Assembly (NCBI RefSeq): GCF_009765985.1
Contig: NZ_LMUM01000037.1
Coordinates: forward strand, 318,113 to 382,112
Direction of reading: 5' to 3'
Origin: Acidobacterium sp. S8
GTDB taxonomy: Bacteria > Acidobacteriota > Terriglobia > Terriglobales > Acidobacteriaceae
Length of the DNA: 64,000 bases
Shown: positions 53,472 through 62,151 of the stretch, one piece after another
Layout: every line of letters starts with the position of its first letter
Position numbering within the stretch: the first letter of the stretch is position 1
Position numbers and translations under genes: made by a program
Notes under the pieces: generated by a model
The model's database searches: none
What the model saw: the letters and a program-made list of their open reading frames with translations, nothing else
Told to the model about the DNA's origin: nothing

Positions 53472-54122
53472 TCAGCGCTCCAGGCGCTCTTCTACCAGTT
53501 TTACGATGCGCTGGTGAATCTCCTCGATCGGGGCTTCGCCTTCGATTGTCACCACACGCAAATGGTCCCGTGCTGCGATCTCGCGATATTTTTCATAGAC
53601 GCGACGGTAGAAGTCTTCATTCTCGCGCTCAAACCGATTCTCATCTGTACCGCTTTTCTGCATACGATCGTTACGCCGACGCGCACGGCGCAGCGATGCA
53701 TCGAAATCCGGAATTAACAGGATCGTGAGGTCGGGCTGCAGTCCGCCGCACATGACGTTGTGCAGATTGAGCACCACATCGCTACCGAGTTGGCGTCCGC
53801 CGCCCTGGTAGGCCTCGGTCGAGTCGGTGTAGCGATCGCAAAGGACAACCTTCCCTGCTTCGAGCGCGGGAGCAATCACTTCGGCAATGGCCTGCGCACG
53901 GTCGGAAAACATTAATCCCAGCTCAGCGCGGGCAGAGAGGTTTTCTGTGCGCGAATCGAGCAGCAGCTGCCGGATGCGGTCGCCGATGCGCGTACCGCCA
54001 GGCTGGCGCGTTACGGTAATGCGATGGCGTCTGTTCTCCAGCCACGCTGCCAGCTTTCGCATCTGTGTTGTTTTACCGGAACCATCCAGCCCCTCAAATG
54101 TGAGAAAAAAACCACGCCCCAT
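53472..54122 (-). CDS. tmk: Thymidylate kinase
   Basis: A 216-residue enzyme phosphorylating dTMP to dTDP. P-loop FEGLDGSGKTTQM, the dTMP-binding TRQPGGTRIGDRIRQLLL (DR replaced), VLCDRYTDSTEAYQGGGRQLG, and a LID region with RNDRMQKSGTDENRFERE. Bacterial tmk is often next to holB; here the two are separated by the P450 gene. The P450 start follows the tmk stop by 7 bases, so they are probably one transcript. Confidence 0.95.
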   Translation of the reverse strand: MGRGFFLTFEGLDGSGKTTQMRKLAAWLENRRHRITVTRQPGGTRIGDRIRQLLLDSRTENLSARAELGLMFSDRAQAIAEVIAPALEAGKVVLCDRYTDSTEAYQGGGRQLGSDVVLNLHNVMCGGLQPDLTILLIPDFDASLRRARRRNDRMQKSGTDENRFERENEDFYRRVYEKYREIAARDHLRVVTIEGEAPIEEIHQRIVKLVEERLER

Positions 54123-54180
54123 GGCGCGAGTGTAGCAGGAGTCGTGCAGACGAAGCCGCGCTCAAAAATTGAACCGCTGC

Positions 54181-54627
54181 CTACATGCCGCTTAGTTTTT
54201 CGAGATCGATGGACTCGTAATCTTTCCGCTCGATGCCCTCACGAATTTCCTTCGGTGTCTTGCCCAGCTTCGTCATTCTGTACGCGTAAGCGCCTTCTTT
54301 TGCGCAAGTGGAGCAGATAGCGCCGTGTGTACCCTCGAAACAGCTGTGCAGGCTGGTATGTCCGAGCGCTTTGTCGCAGTGACAATAGCAGGGGAGCTGG
54401 TAGAGGACTTTTGGCACCTGCGCCGCCTCTTCGTAGACATTTTTCTGCCAGGGATAGCGGAAGTAATCGCCCTGCAATTGATCTCCGGAGAGAATTGGAG
54501 GCATTTTCTCCGCCTTGGCGGGGGGTGCCGGGTGGTAAGCCGGAATATCATCGGCGGGATTGGACCATTGTGCATAGCTGGCGACGGTGGCCAGACCTAG
54601 AACGAGAGCCGGAATAATTCGGTTCAT
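54181..54627 (-). CDS. PCYCGC-motif protein (secreted)
   Basis: A 148-residue protein from ATG 54627 (MNRIIPALVLGLATVASYAQ, a signal peptide). The core contains LPCYCHCDKALGHTSLHSCFEGTHGAICSTCAKEG, a variant of the PCYCGC motif found in secreted or lipid-anchored bacterial proteins (here CYCHC), with six cysteines that could bind a metal or form disulphides. The C-terminus is helical (TPKEIREGIERKDYESIDLEKLSG). Function unknown. The longer frame to 54792 is not used because the signal peptide defines the start. Confidence 0.75.
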   Translation of the reverse strand: MNRIIPALVLGLATVASYAQWSNPADDIPAYHPAPPAKAEKMPPILSGDQLQGDYFRYPWQKNVYEEAAQVPKVLYQLPCYCHCDKALGHTSLHSCFEGTHGAICSTCAKEGAYAYRMTKLGKTPKEIREGIERKDYESIDLEKLSGM

Positions 54628-54700
54628 GCACACTAGATTAGCGCAAGGAACGGGAGGGCGCAGAGATACACTGAGGGTGGCTGTCAGATAATCAAAAGAG

Positions 54701-54737
54701 AAAAAAAGACGGCACGAACGTTTGATAGCTCGTGCCG
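54701..54737 (-). terminator. Intrinsic terminator of the candidate small RNA
   Basis: Stem CGGCACGA/TCGTGCCG with a 12-base loop, followed on the minus strand by GTCTTTTTTTCTC. It is the clearest single signal in this gap and does not belong to either neighbouring protein gene (54181-54627 minus or 55019-55228 plus). Confidence 0.75.
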
Positions 54738-54890
54738 GGAGGCCAGTGACGCAACTTATAAACTTTCTTCTCGTCAGAAGAGCACCGCTCAATTCTTTCG
54801 AGGTACCTTACATTTGTATAGATGCTTCTTTTGTCTCTTGCGCTCCAAAATTTTAGAAAATATATGAGATCGCGTACTTTTTCTTCAATT
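54701..54890 (-). ncRNA. Candidate small RNA with terminator, minus strand
   Basis: In an AT-rich 380-bp gap, a promoter-like pair (minus-strand TTGAAC at 54920-54925, 17-base spacer, TAAACT at 54897-54902) is followed ~190 bases later by an intrinsic terminator (8-bp stem CGGCACGA/TCGTGCCG, 54710-54737, then T7). An internal hairpin CTTCTGACGAGAAG also forms. A 77-residue frame (54925 to 54692) covers the same stretch, but its last codons would be the terminator itself, so I think it is not translated. I do not recognise the RNA family; it does not look like 6S or tmRNA. Confidence 0.35.
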
Positions 54891-55018
54891 TCATGTAGTT
54901 TATCCGAGACCCGGCTCCAGTTCAAGCTTTCTTAAAAAAAAATACAAATTTTCGCCAAATTCCCGCCCCGATTGCGGAAGCGCAACGAAAACCATCAGAT
55001 GAAAGGGTGGAGTCCGAA

Positions 55019-55228
55019 ATGGAAAATACCACGGAAAGCGTTCAATCTAAAGAAGAAAAGCGAAAAATGGATGGACTTCTTCAGACCAGCCTTCTCATGT
55101 TGGGATCGGCCCTGTTCGGGGGGATCGCGGTAGCTCTTTGGAACCGGAGAACGCTGGCAAGCATGCAAAATCCACAGCCGCCGAGTGATTTTGTCCCGAC
55201 GCCCGCTGAGGATGACATGATTTATTAG
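55019..55228 (+). CDS. Small single-helix membrane protein
   Basis: A 69-residue protein starting at ATG 55019 (GGAG upstream; a GTG at 55007 is possible). A charged N-terminus (KEEKRKMDG) is followed by one transmembrane helix (LLMLGSALFGGIAVALW), a short basic turn (NRRTLASM) and a Pro/Asp-rich tail. No known family. It follows the candidate small RNA on the opposite strand and precedes the convergent pterin dehydratase. Confidence 0.5.
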   Translation: MENTTESVQSKEEKRKMDGLLQTSLLMLGSALFGGIAVALWNRRTLASMQNPQPPSDFVPTPAEDDMIY

Positions 55229-55237
55229 ATCACTGCT

Positions 55238-55525
55238 TCAAAATTTGGAATAAATGTCGTCAGTGGTCCGGGCCAAGTCGAAATCTTTCGTAGTCAGCCC
55301 TCCAGCATCATGTGTCGTCAGCACCAGTTTTACGCGGTTGTAGCGAATATCAATATCGGGATGATGCCCCGCCGCTTCGGCTTTTTCTCCCACAGCATTC
55401 ACGAAACGCAGGGCTTCGACAAATCCCGCGAAGCTAAATTCGCGAACAATTTCCTCGTCCACGAGCTTCCATTCATGCAGTTGTTTGAGCTTTTCCTGAA
55501 TCTCTTCCGGTCGAAGAGTTGCCAT
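55238..55525 (-). CDS. phhB: 4a-hydroxytetrahydrobiopterin dehydratase (PCD/PhhB)
   Basis: A 95-residue enzyme recycling tetrahydrobiopterin after phenylalanine hydroxylase. The family landmarks are visible: EKLKQLHEWKLVDEEIVREF, NAVGEKAEAAGHHPDIDIRYNRVKLVLTTHDAGGLTTKD, with the catalytic EAAGHHPD histidines. ATG 55525 has GGAGG upstream. No phenylalanine hydroxylase gene is in the window, so it may instead serve as a folate or molybdopterin-related carbinolamine dehydratase. Confidence 0.9.
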   Translation of the reverse strand: MATLRPEEIQEKLKQLHEWKLVDEEIVREFSFAGFVEALRFVNAVGEKAEAAGHHPDIDIRYNRVKLVLTTHDAGGLTTKDFDLARTTDDIYSKF

Positions 55526-55545
55526 CACGACCTCCTGGCTGGTAG

Positions 55546-56646
55546 TTAGACCTTCATTTCAGAGTTCTGGAAGGTGAAGGGGCTGAAGCGTGCATGCTGA
55601 CCGATCTCGTTCCGAAGGTCCATCCAGAGGCGGTCCGGCATACTCAGGTACACGTCCACGACCTGCGGATCAAACTGTGTTCCCGCACATCTTTGTATTT
55701 CCGTTCGAGCAGCGGTGAAGCTGTTTGCCCTGCGGTACGGACGGTCTGAGGTGATGGCGTCCAGCGTATCGGCGACGGCGAATATTCTGGCTCCGAGCGG
55801 AATGTCAGCTGCCTTGAGGCCGCGTGGATATCCTGAACCGTCAAAATGCTCCTGATGAGCATAGACAATCTCGGCCGCCTCACGCAGGTAAGGAATCTTG
55901 CAAAGAATCTGGTAGCCGCGCGCACAATGATCGCGCATCACCGTTTGCTCGTCGGAATCCAGCTTGCCCGGTTTGAGCAGAATGGCATCCGGAATCGCCA
56001 TCTTGCCGATATCGTGCAGAAATGCGCCCCGTGCGATCGTCCGAATATCGGGCGCCGAGAGGTCCATGGCCCGTGCCAGCGCTACCGTATAGCCAGTAAC
56101 GCGCTTGGAATGGCCCTCTGTTTCCGCATCTTTCAGGTCGAGCGCATCCCCCAAAGCTTCCAGAGTGATGTCATAGGAGCGTTCAAGGTCGGAAATTGCG
56201 TGACGCAGCATCTCGGTACGGGCTGCTACCAGCTGTTCCAGGTTCGATTGGTACATCGAATTCTGCTGCGTAAGCCTTCGATGATCGAGCGCGCGGCGCA
56301 CAGTCGCAAGCAGCTGCTCTTTTTCAAACGGCTTCAATAAATAATCGTATGCACCTTTACGGATCGCCGAGATGGCCACTCCCACATCGTGGATGGCTGT
56401 GACCATGACCATCGGGGTGTCGGGCTGGAGATCGCGCAATCGCTCGAGCAGGCTCATCCCGTCAAGGCCGGCCATCATGATGTCCGAGAGCACTAAATCA
56501 TAGGGAGGATCGGTACGCAGACGGTCCACCGCCTCCAGCCCATTGCTTGCCAGCACGGGACGATATTGTGCCTTTTCGAGCATCGCGGCTATGACGGTCC
56601 TTACGTAGGGCTCGTCATCGACGACTAGTATTCGTTCCGAAGCCAT
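55546..56646 (-). CDS. HD-GYP response regulator (probable c-di-GMP phosphodiesterase)
   Basis: A 366-residue two-component protein. The receiver domain (residues 5-120) has the phospho-acceptor pocket ILVVDDEPYV, LSDIMMAG (Asp near 54), VTA and KPFEKEQ. A short linker precedes an HD-GYP domain: DAETEGHSKRVTGYT, GAFLHDIGKMAIPDAILLKPGKL, HQEHFDGSGYPRGL and the GARIFAVADTLDAITSDRPYR segment. The HD, HxE and GYP residues are intact, so it should hydrolyse cyclic di-GMP. No sensor kinase is adjacent, so phosphorylation comes from elsewhere. It lies just before the pterin dehydratase in the same direction. Confidence 0.92.
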   Translation of the reverse strand: MASERILVVDDEPYVRTVIAAMLEKAQYRPVLASNGLEAVDRLRTDPPYDLVLSDIMMAGLDGMSLLERLRDLQPDTPMVMVTAIHDVGVAISAIRKGAYDYLLKPFEKEQLLATVRRALDHRRLTQQNSMYQSNLEQLVAARTEMLRHAISDLERSYDITLEALGDALDLKDAETEGHSKRVTGYTVALARAMDLSAPDIRTIARGAFLHDIGKMAIPDAILLKPGKLDSDEQTVMRDHCARGYQILCKIPYLREAAEIVYAHQEHFDGSGYPRGLKAADIPLGARIFAVADTLDAITSDRPYRRANSFTAARTEIQRCAGTQFDPQVVDVYLSMPDRLWMDLRNEIGQHARFSPFTFQNSEMKV

Positions 56647-56983
56647 GAAATTGGTTTAAACCCTGCCTGCGGATAGTGTTCAGATAGTAGACGACGCATG
56701 TTTACCAGCGCCAATGGTCTTTCCCTGCGACGGGACACGGTGTCATCCGTAATGGTTGCGATTCCATTCTTATCATCGACCCGTCTGTTAAAACCTTGCG
56801 CTATTAATTTCGATTCCATGAAAACAGGTTGGGGAAAACGGATTATTTCGTAGACTCGACACTTCAAAATAGCATCAAAAATTTGAAATACGAAATTCAG
56901 TCGAGAGTAGGAGTCATTCATTTCGAGTGGATCGGTTACGATAGAAACAAACCCCCTTCCATCTCAGGCTTGAAAGGGCACCC
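56647..56983. other. Intergenic stretch without a recognised gene
   Basis: 337 bases between the divergent starts of the HD-GYP regulator and the sigma-factor-like gene. The sequence is AT-richer than coding DNA. Short frames such as 56625-56921 (minus) have no ribosome site or family. It probably holds both promoters, but I cannot place them confidently. Confidence 0.55.
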
Positions 56984-57526
56984 TTGAGCTTCAACGCACG
57001 TGGATTGTTTGATCCCAATACGCCTCGAATCGTAGCGACACAGGCAGAAGAGCGCCTGATGGAAGACGTTCAACGCGATATATACGATAGTCACCGGCAT
57101 CGCATCTTTTCCCTTTCCTACTACATGACCGGGAATGAACTCGAAGCGGAACAATTACTTGAGGATTGCTTCGTACGTGCGTTCCGGTCCGACCCTAAGC
57201 CAGACGCAGGCGTGATCGACGATTCCCTGATTGCGGAGCTCCGTTCCAGCTTTCCATTGACTCCGGGGCCTAGCGCAAAGATTTCGAATCTGGATTCCGT
57301 AACAGGCAGAAATGTCCGGCGGACTGATCTGGAAGAGGCTCTGCTTCAACTGCCGCCGACGGAACGACTACTATATCTTTTACGTGAAGTAGAAGGGTAT
57401 AGTCCAGACGCTATTTCGCACCTTGTGGATATACCGCAAAGCGAGACGGTTCGTGTCCTGTTCTCGGCCAGAATCCGTCTGAGGGGTATTTTGGCTGAAA
57501 TTGAAGCAAGACGGGCCGCTGCTTAG
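56984..57526 (+). CDS. ECF-like sigma factor
   Basis: A 180-residue protein from TTG 56984 (AAAGGG upstream). Region 2 appears as YDSHRHRIFSLSYYMTGNELEAEQLLEDCFVRAFR, and region 4 as LLQLPPTERLLYLLREVEGYSPDAISHLVDIPQSETVRVLFSARIRLRGIL, with the SPDAISHLVDIPQ helix-turn-helix. These are the two ECF-sigma domains. No anti-sigma factor is next to it. Its end overlaps that of glmU by four bases, tail to tail. Promoter specificity is unknown. Confidence 0.75.
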   Translation: MSFNARGLFDPNTPRIVATQAEERLMEDVQRDIYDSHRHRIFSLSYYMTGNELEAEQLLEDCFVRAFRSDPKPDAGVIDDSLIAELRSSFPLTPGPSAKISNLDSVTGRNVRRTDLEEALLQLPPTERLLYLLREVEGYSPDAISHLVDIPQSETVRVLFSARIRLRGILAEIEARRAAA

Positions 57527-58935
57527 CGGCCTTTTTCAATGTCTCTTGTGGTTCTTACCTGGGCTCTGCGACTCGTAGCCCATCCCGCCTTGGTAGTCTG
57601 CCTTGCACGCCCAAGCGCAAGCGCATCCGCCGGAACATCTTCAGTGATCGATGAACCCGCGGCGATATAAGAACCCTCACCAATCACAATCGGCGCCACC
57701 AGCGTCGTGTCGCTCCCCACAAAAACAGAGTCTTCAATCAGCGTACGGTGCTTGTTCGCCCCATCGTAGTTGCAGGTGATCGTACCTGCGCCGATATTTA
57801 CCCCGCTGCCGATTTCAGCGTCACCAAGGTAGCTCAGATGGTTGGCTTTTGACCCTTTGCCGATGCGTGTCTTCTTCGTCTCGACAAAGTTGCCGATATG
57901 AGCGTCCTCGCCAATCTCGCTGCCCGGACGCAGCCGCGCGTAGGGACCAAGCTGGGCACCGGCGTGGGCGTGGGAATCGTTAAGAATGCAGCCATTTTGA
58001 ACCAGGACGTGGTGATCCAGCGTGGAGTTCTCAATCACGGAATAGGAACGAATGCGGCAGCTTTCGCCAACGTGTGTATCGCCAAGAAGCTGCACGTAGG
58101 GCTCAATCACTGTATCCGGACCAACGGTCACTCCGGAGTCGATCACCGAAGTCTCCGGGCGGTAAATAGTTACGCCCTGTGCCATCAGCTTGCGCGCCGT
58201 TGCCAGCCGCATGGCGGCATCCAGCTCAGCCATTTCAGCCAGCGTATTCGCGCCCAACACCTCGGTCGCGTTGGCGGCTTCAATGCCGACCACGCGTTGT
58301 TTTTCCTGGACCAGGATGCGGGCCATGTCGGTCAGGTAATACTCGCCGTGTGCATTATTTGTATTCAGCTCGTTGATGAGTTGGAAAAGCGAGTTACTGG
58401 TAAAAGCATAGATGCCCGAGTTGATCTCACGAACGGAAGCCTGCTGCGAGGTAAGGGCCTTGTCCTCAACAATAGCGGCTACCTCCGCCGATCCCGGCGA
58501 TTTCCGTAAGACGCGACCATAGCCATTCGGGTCAGCCGGAACAGCAGTCAGAATAGTCATAGCCGCTCGTTCCGCCAGGTGGAAATCGCGGAGAGATGCA
58601 ATCGTCTCAGGTTGGAGCAGCGGTACATCGCCAGAGAGCACAATGATGTGCTCATATCTGGTAACCGCCTGTCGTGCTGTTTGAATCGCGTGTCCTGTCC
58701 CGCGCTGCTCTGCCTGAGTGATGAAGTTCACACCCAGTGAAGAGACTGCGGACTGGACCGCGCCTCCCTGGTGACCGATGACAACATACACATCCTGCGG
58801 CGGCACAATCTGTGTTGCTGCGTGAATCACATGCTCCAGCAACGCCTTGCCGCCGATCTGGTGCAGCACTTTTGCTCGCTTCGATTTGAGCCGCGTGCCC
58901 TTGCCCGCAGCCATAATGACAATGGCAAACCGCAT
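57523..58935 (-). CDS. glmU: Bifunctional GlcN-1-P acetyltransferase / UDP-GlcNAc pyrophosphorylase
   Basis: A 470-residue enzyme making UDP-GlcNAc for peptidoglycan and LPS. The N-terminal uridylyltransferase has IVIMAAGKGTRLKSKRAKVLHQIGGK and AEQRGTGHAIQTA and LSGDVPLL; the C-terminal left-handed beta-helix has the acetyltransferase residues KANHLSYLGDAEIGSGVNIGAGTITCNYDG. It is a little longer than the E. coli enzyme (456). It ends the minus-strand row that starts with the two M16 peptidases; the gene upstream stops one base before the glmU start, giving tight coupling. Confidence 0.97.
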   Translation of the reverse strand: MRFAIVIMAAGKGTRLKSKRAKVLHQIGGKALLEHVIHAATQIVPPQDVYVVIGHQGGAVQSAVSSLGVNFITQAEQRGTGHAIQTARQAVTRYEHIIVLSGDVPLLQPETIASLRDFHLAERAAMTILTAVPADPNGYGRVLRKSPGSAEVAAIVEDKALTSQQASVREINSGIYAFTSNSLFQLINELNTNNAHGEYYLTDMARILVQEKQRVVGIEAANATEVLGANTLAEMAELDAAMRLATARKLMAQGVTIYRPETSVIDSGVTVGPDTVIEPYVQLLGDTHVGESCRIRSYSVIENSTLDHHVLVQNGCILNDSHAHAGAQLGPYARLRPGSEIGEDAHIGNFVETKKTRIGKGSKANHLSYLGDAEIGSGVNIGAGTITCNYDGANKHRTLIEDSVFVGSDTTLVAPIVIGEGSYIAAGSSITEDVPADALALGRARQTTKAGWATSRRAQVRTTRDIEKGR

Positions 58936-60417
58936 TTACTGCTCTCCTTGATTGCCTTCCGGCCCTTGCTGGGGAGCGCCGGGAATCGTAATGTCAACCG
59001 GGTGAGGTGCGCCCAGGCCCAGTTCTGTAAGTGGCGTGCCGAATTCCTGCTGATTGCCAACCACCAGCACGGCCAGCTTGGACGGATCGATATACTTCTT
59101 CGCCACGCGCTCCAGATCAGCCACCGTCACATGCTCCACGCTGTCATGGTACTTGTCGAGAAAATCGGTGGGATAGCCGTAGAACTCGAGGCGCGCCGCC
59201 TCTGCAAGTACTTTGTCTTTGCTGTCGTAATTGAAGATGAAGGAATTGAGCACCTGATCTTTGGCTCGCTTTAGTTCATCTTCCGTGAACGGCTTCGTTT
59301 TCAATTCGCCGATCTGAGAAAGCATTGCCTGAGTAGCCTTTACGGTAGAAGCGCTCTTGGTTGCAGCTACGACGTGGAACATCCCTGGATGGTCATAGGA
59401 TGCGCCATAACCGCCTCCGACAGCATAGGCGAGACCCTGCTTGGTGCGAACATCCTGGAAAAGACGGGAACCAAATCCGCCGCCGAAGATCTCATTCATG
59501 ACAGACAGGGCAAAGTAGTCGGGATTATTGCGCAGTGTGCCCATACCAACGATGTAGACATTGCTTTGGTTCACATCGCTTTTATCCACGAAATAAACGC
59601 CCGGCTTTGGGCCAGGAAATTCGCCCGCTGGCTTCGGCCAATTGTTACCGCGAGGGAGCCCTTCAAAGGCGTCACGCAGGGTCTTTTCCATCGCTGCTGC
59701 GTCGAAGTCGCCAGCGATTCCGATGATCATGTTGTTCGGCACGATGGTTTTGTCGTGCCACTGCTTCAAATCATCGAGTGTGACCGCTTTAATCGTCGAT
59801 AGCTCTGCCTGGCGCGTGTAAGGACTGTTTGGCCCATACACCAGCTTCGCTGCCTCTCGTGCGGCAATTTCGCCGGCGTCGTCATTTCTGCGGACGATTC
59901 CGGCTGCAGCCTGCTGTTTGGCGAGCATCAGCTTCTCCTGCCGAAAGACAGGATGCTCCAGTAGATCGACGGCGATACCGAAGACCTGATCTTCATCCTT
60001 CGTCAGGCACGACCAGGAGACTGAAGTGGAATCCACATCACCGCCGGTTTCCACTTTGGCGGCTTTCGCTTCCAGCAGATCGTCGAGCTGGTCGCCATTT
60101 TCTTTCGCTGTGCCGCTGGTGCGCCATGCATCGCTGTAAAGGCTGACTAATCCGGTTTTGGCTGCAGGTTCGTCGCGCGACCCGCCGCGCATCTCGATAA
60201 AGCCATTGATGAATGGCAGCTCGTGGTCTTCTTCCAGAAGGATAACGAGGCCGTTTTTAAGCACAATGCGTTTGGGCGGCTCAGGATGAAAGGAGCGTAG
60301 CGGCGGGATCGGAATTTGCTTCCAGGGCTGCGCCTGCTGCGCTGGTGCCTGTGCGACAACAGCTAGAGGCACGAAAAGCATAGCGGCCAAGTGCGAGTGA
60401 CGGATTTTCCGAATCAT
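58936..60417 (-). CDS. M16 peptidase-like protein lacking the zinc motif
   Basis: A 493-residue secreted protein (signal peptide AAMLFVPLAVVAQAPAQ). It has the M16 domain order, but where the active member has HxxEH this one reads GLVSLYSDAWRTSG, so zinc binding is lost. The C-terminal domain keeps the SRLFQDVRTKQGLAYAVGGGY segment, matching the R/Y pair that the non-catalytic subunit donates in M16B heterodimers. It is therefore probably the partner subunit of the next gene. Its ATG overlaps that gene's stop (ATGA, 60414-60417), so the two are translated together. It also abuts glmU. Confidence 0.88.
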   Translation of the reverse strand: MIRKIRHSHLAAMLFVPLAVVAQAPAQQAQPWKQIPIPPLRSFHPEPPKRIVLKNGLVILLEEDHELPFINGFIEMRGGSRDEPAAKTGLVSLYSDAWRTSGTAKENGDQLDDLLEAKAAKVETGGDVDSTSVSWSCLTKDEDQVFGIAVDLLEHPVFRQEKLMLAKQQAAAGIVRRNDDAGEIAAREAAKLVYGPNSPYTRQAELSTIKAVTLDDLKQWHDKTIVPNNMIIGIAGDFDAAAMEKTLRDAFEGLPRGNNWPKPAGEFPGPKPGVYFVDKSDVNQSNVYIVGMGTLRNNPDYFALSVMNEIFGGGFGSRLFQDVRTKQGLAYAVGGGYGASYDHPGMFHVVAATKSASTVKATQAMLSQIGELKTKPFTEDELKRAKDQVLNSFIFNYDSKDKVLAEAARLEFYGYPTDFLDKYHDSVEHVTVADLERVAKKYIDPSKLAVLVVGNQQEFGTPLTELGLGAPHPVDITIPGAPQQGPEGNQGEQ

Positions 60418-61952
60418 TGCGCACCTCCCTGCGACTGCTGCTGTGCAGGCGGACCGGCGGGAGGCTGAAATTCCACCATAGCGTACGTGCGATTCGTTTC
60501 GACGAAGGTCTTATTGGCCACGCGGCGGATATCGGCCTTCGTCACTGCATCAATCTTCTTCAGCTGGTTAAACAATTCGCGCCAGTCCCCGTATCGCAAT
60601 TGATAGATTGCAAGCTGTTCCGCAAGCCCCTGGTTGTCTCCCAAGCCGCGCAGCAGGTCGGCGCGCGCGCGTGTCTTGAACATTGCCAGCTCATCGTCGG
60701 TGACATCCGTAGTCTTCAGCTTGTCGATCTCCTTGTGGATCGCCGTGCGCATCTCCTCCGGAGTATGCCCGGGATTTGGTGCGGCGAAGAAGGCGAAAAG
60801 CCCGGGATACTTGACGTCAGGGAAGCCGCTGAAACCTTCGGCCTCGGCGGCAACCTGCTGGTCGCGCACCAGGCTGCGGTAAAGCCGTGAGGTGCGTCCA
60901 TTCGAGAAGATGTCCTGAATGGCGTCGTAGACGGCATCGTCGGGATCGCGGTAATCCGGCTTGTGATAGCCCTCGATATAGAGGGGCTGGGTGGCAGCCT
61001 TCAGAACCACCGATTTCTCGGCGACCTGTGGCGGCTCGATGGTGCTCATCTCTTCCGGCTTCGGTCCGGCCGGAATCGCGCCGAAATACTTCTCCAGTAC
61101 CGGCATCGTTTCCTCGGCCTTCACGTCGCCGGCAACCGCAATGACCATATTGGCCGGTACATAATATTTCTGGTGGAAGGCAGCGGCTTCGGTGGCCGTG
61201 ATCTGGCTCAGCTCGCTCATCCAGCCTACGCCCGGACGATGGTAAGGATGTGCCACATACGCCGCGGCCAGGAATTGCTCAACCATCTTGCCGATGGGGT
61301 TTGAATCTGTGCGCATGCGCCGCTCTTCCATGACTACGTCGCGCTCCTTATAAAACTCGCGCGGCACGGGATTGGCGATGCGATCGCTCTCCATATAGGC
61401 CCAGAGCTGCAGCCGGTTGGATGGCATGCTCCAGTAGTATTGCGTGTCGTCGAGGCTCGTCTGGGCATTGAGTCCGGTCGCGCCATTGGATTCCGCAATC
61501 TCGGTGAACTGGTTAGGAATCACAAATTTCTGCGCTTCCCCCTGCGCCTGCTCGAAGGCCGCATGCAGCGTCTTCAGCTTCTGCTCGTCGCGCCCCACGC
61601 GCTTGCGGTACTCGGTGTCATAGGCGGCATACGCCTCCTCGACCTTATCGAGCGCCACTTTTTCAGCGGCATAATCGGTGGTGCCGATGTCTTTTGTGCC
61701 CTTAAATGCCAGGTGCTCAAACATATGCGCGATGCCCGACTGTCCGCCGGGATCATTTGCATCTCCCGCATCGACGATCGTGAAATACGAAAAGACAGGA
61801 GCCTCAGGCCGCTCGCAGACAATCAGCGTCAGCCCATTGGGCAGCACCTTGGTGGTGACGCGCTTCTCGAAGCTGGAGAGATCCTGAGCCTGCGCAGCCA
61901 GCGCAAAGCCACATAGCAAAGCAATCGAACACACAGCGAAAGAAAATCTCAT
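60414..61952 (-). CDS. M16 zinc metallopeptidase (catalytic subunit)
   Basis: A 512-residue secreted or periplasmic peptidase with a signal peptide (VCSIALLCGFALAAQA). The inverted zinc motif is HMFEH at residues 76-80, with a third ligand probably Glu187 (QLWAYMESDR). The spacing between them is larger than usual, owing to a ~30-residue insertion. Other M16 features: LPNGLTLIVCERPEAPV, and the C-terminal RTSRLYRSLVRDQQVAAEAEGF. Together with the next gene it forms an M16B-type pair (SPH2681/SPH2682-like), likely a heterodimer degrading peptides in the periplasm. It opens the row that includes glmU. Confidence 0.92.
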   Translation of the reverse strand: MRFSFAVCSIALLCGFALAAQAQDLSSFEKRVTTKVLPNGLTLIVCERPEAPVFSYFTIVDAGDANDPGGQSGIAHMFEHLAFKGTKDIGTTDYAAEKVALDKVEEAYAAYDTEYRKRVGRDEQKLKTLHAAFEQAQGEAQKFVIPNQFTEIAESNGATGLNAQTSLDDTQYYWSMPSNRLQLWAYMESDRIANPVPREFYKERDVVMEERRMRTDSNPIGKMVEQFLAAAYVAHPYHRPGVGWMSELSQITATEAAAFHQKYYVPANMVIAVAGDVKAEETMPVLEKYFGAIPAGPKPEEMSTIEPPQVAEKSVVLKAATQPLYIEGYHKPDYRDPDDAVYDAIQDIFSNGRTSRLYRSLVRDQQVAAEAEGFSGFPDVKYPGLFAFFAAPNPGHTPEEMRTAIHKEIDKLKTTDVTDDELAMFKTRARADLLRGLGDNQGLAEQLAIYQLRYGDWRELFNQLKKIDAVTKADIRRVANKTFVETNRTYAMVEFQPPAGPPAQQQSQGGAQ

Positions 61953-62094
61953 GCGACCTCAAACACAACAGAATAAATCTGTTCCGAACTATTTTGACGC
62001 TACCCGTGTGCGAATGGCGTGTCAAACAGTCGCTTCAGGTTTAAGGTTCTTCATGCTGAAAAATACATCTCATTACATAGGAAGACGTGCACGC

Positions 62095-62124
62095 TTGACC
62101 CGCCGCAGGGCGCCTTAGTATTCT
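62095..62124 (+). promoter_or_regulatory. Candidate sigma-70 promoter of the beta-oxidation gene
   Basis: TTGACC (62095-62100) and TATTCT (62119-62124) are 18 bases apart, matching the -35/-10 consensus in 5 and 4 of 6 positions. The -10 box ends 28 bases before the ATG at 62152; a transcript start near 62131 would leave AAGGAG as the ribosome site. Confidence 0.4.
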
Positions 62125-62151
62125 GCGCCCGCACTGCAAGGAGCCCTTTTG

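Noticed and set aside
54692-54925. 77-residue minus-strand ORF in the AT-rich gap
   Set aside because: Its last codons lie in a strong intrinsic terminator and codon use is unlike the genome, so a non-coding RNA is the better explanation.
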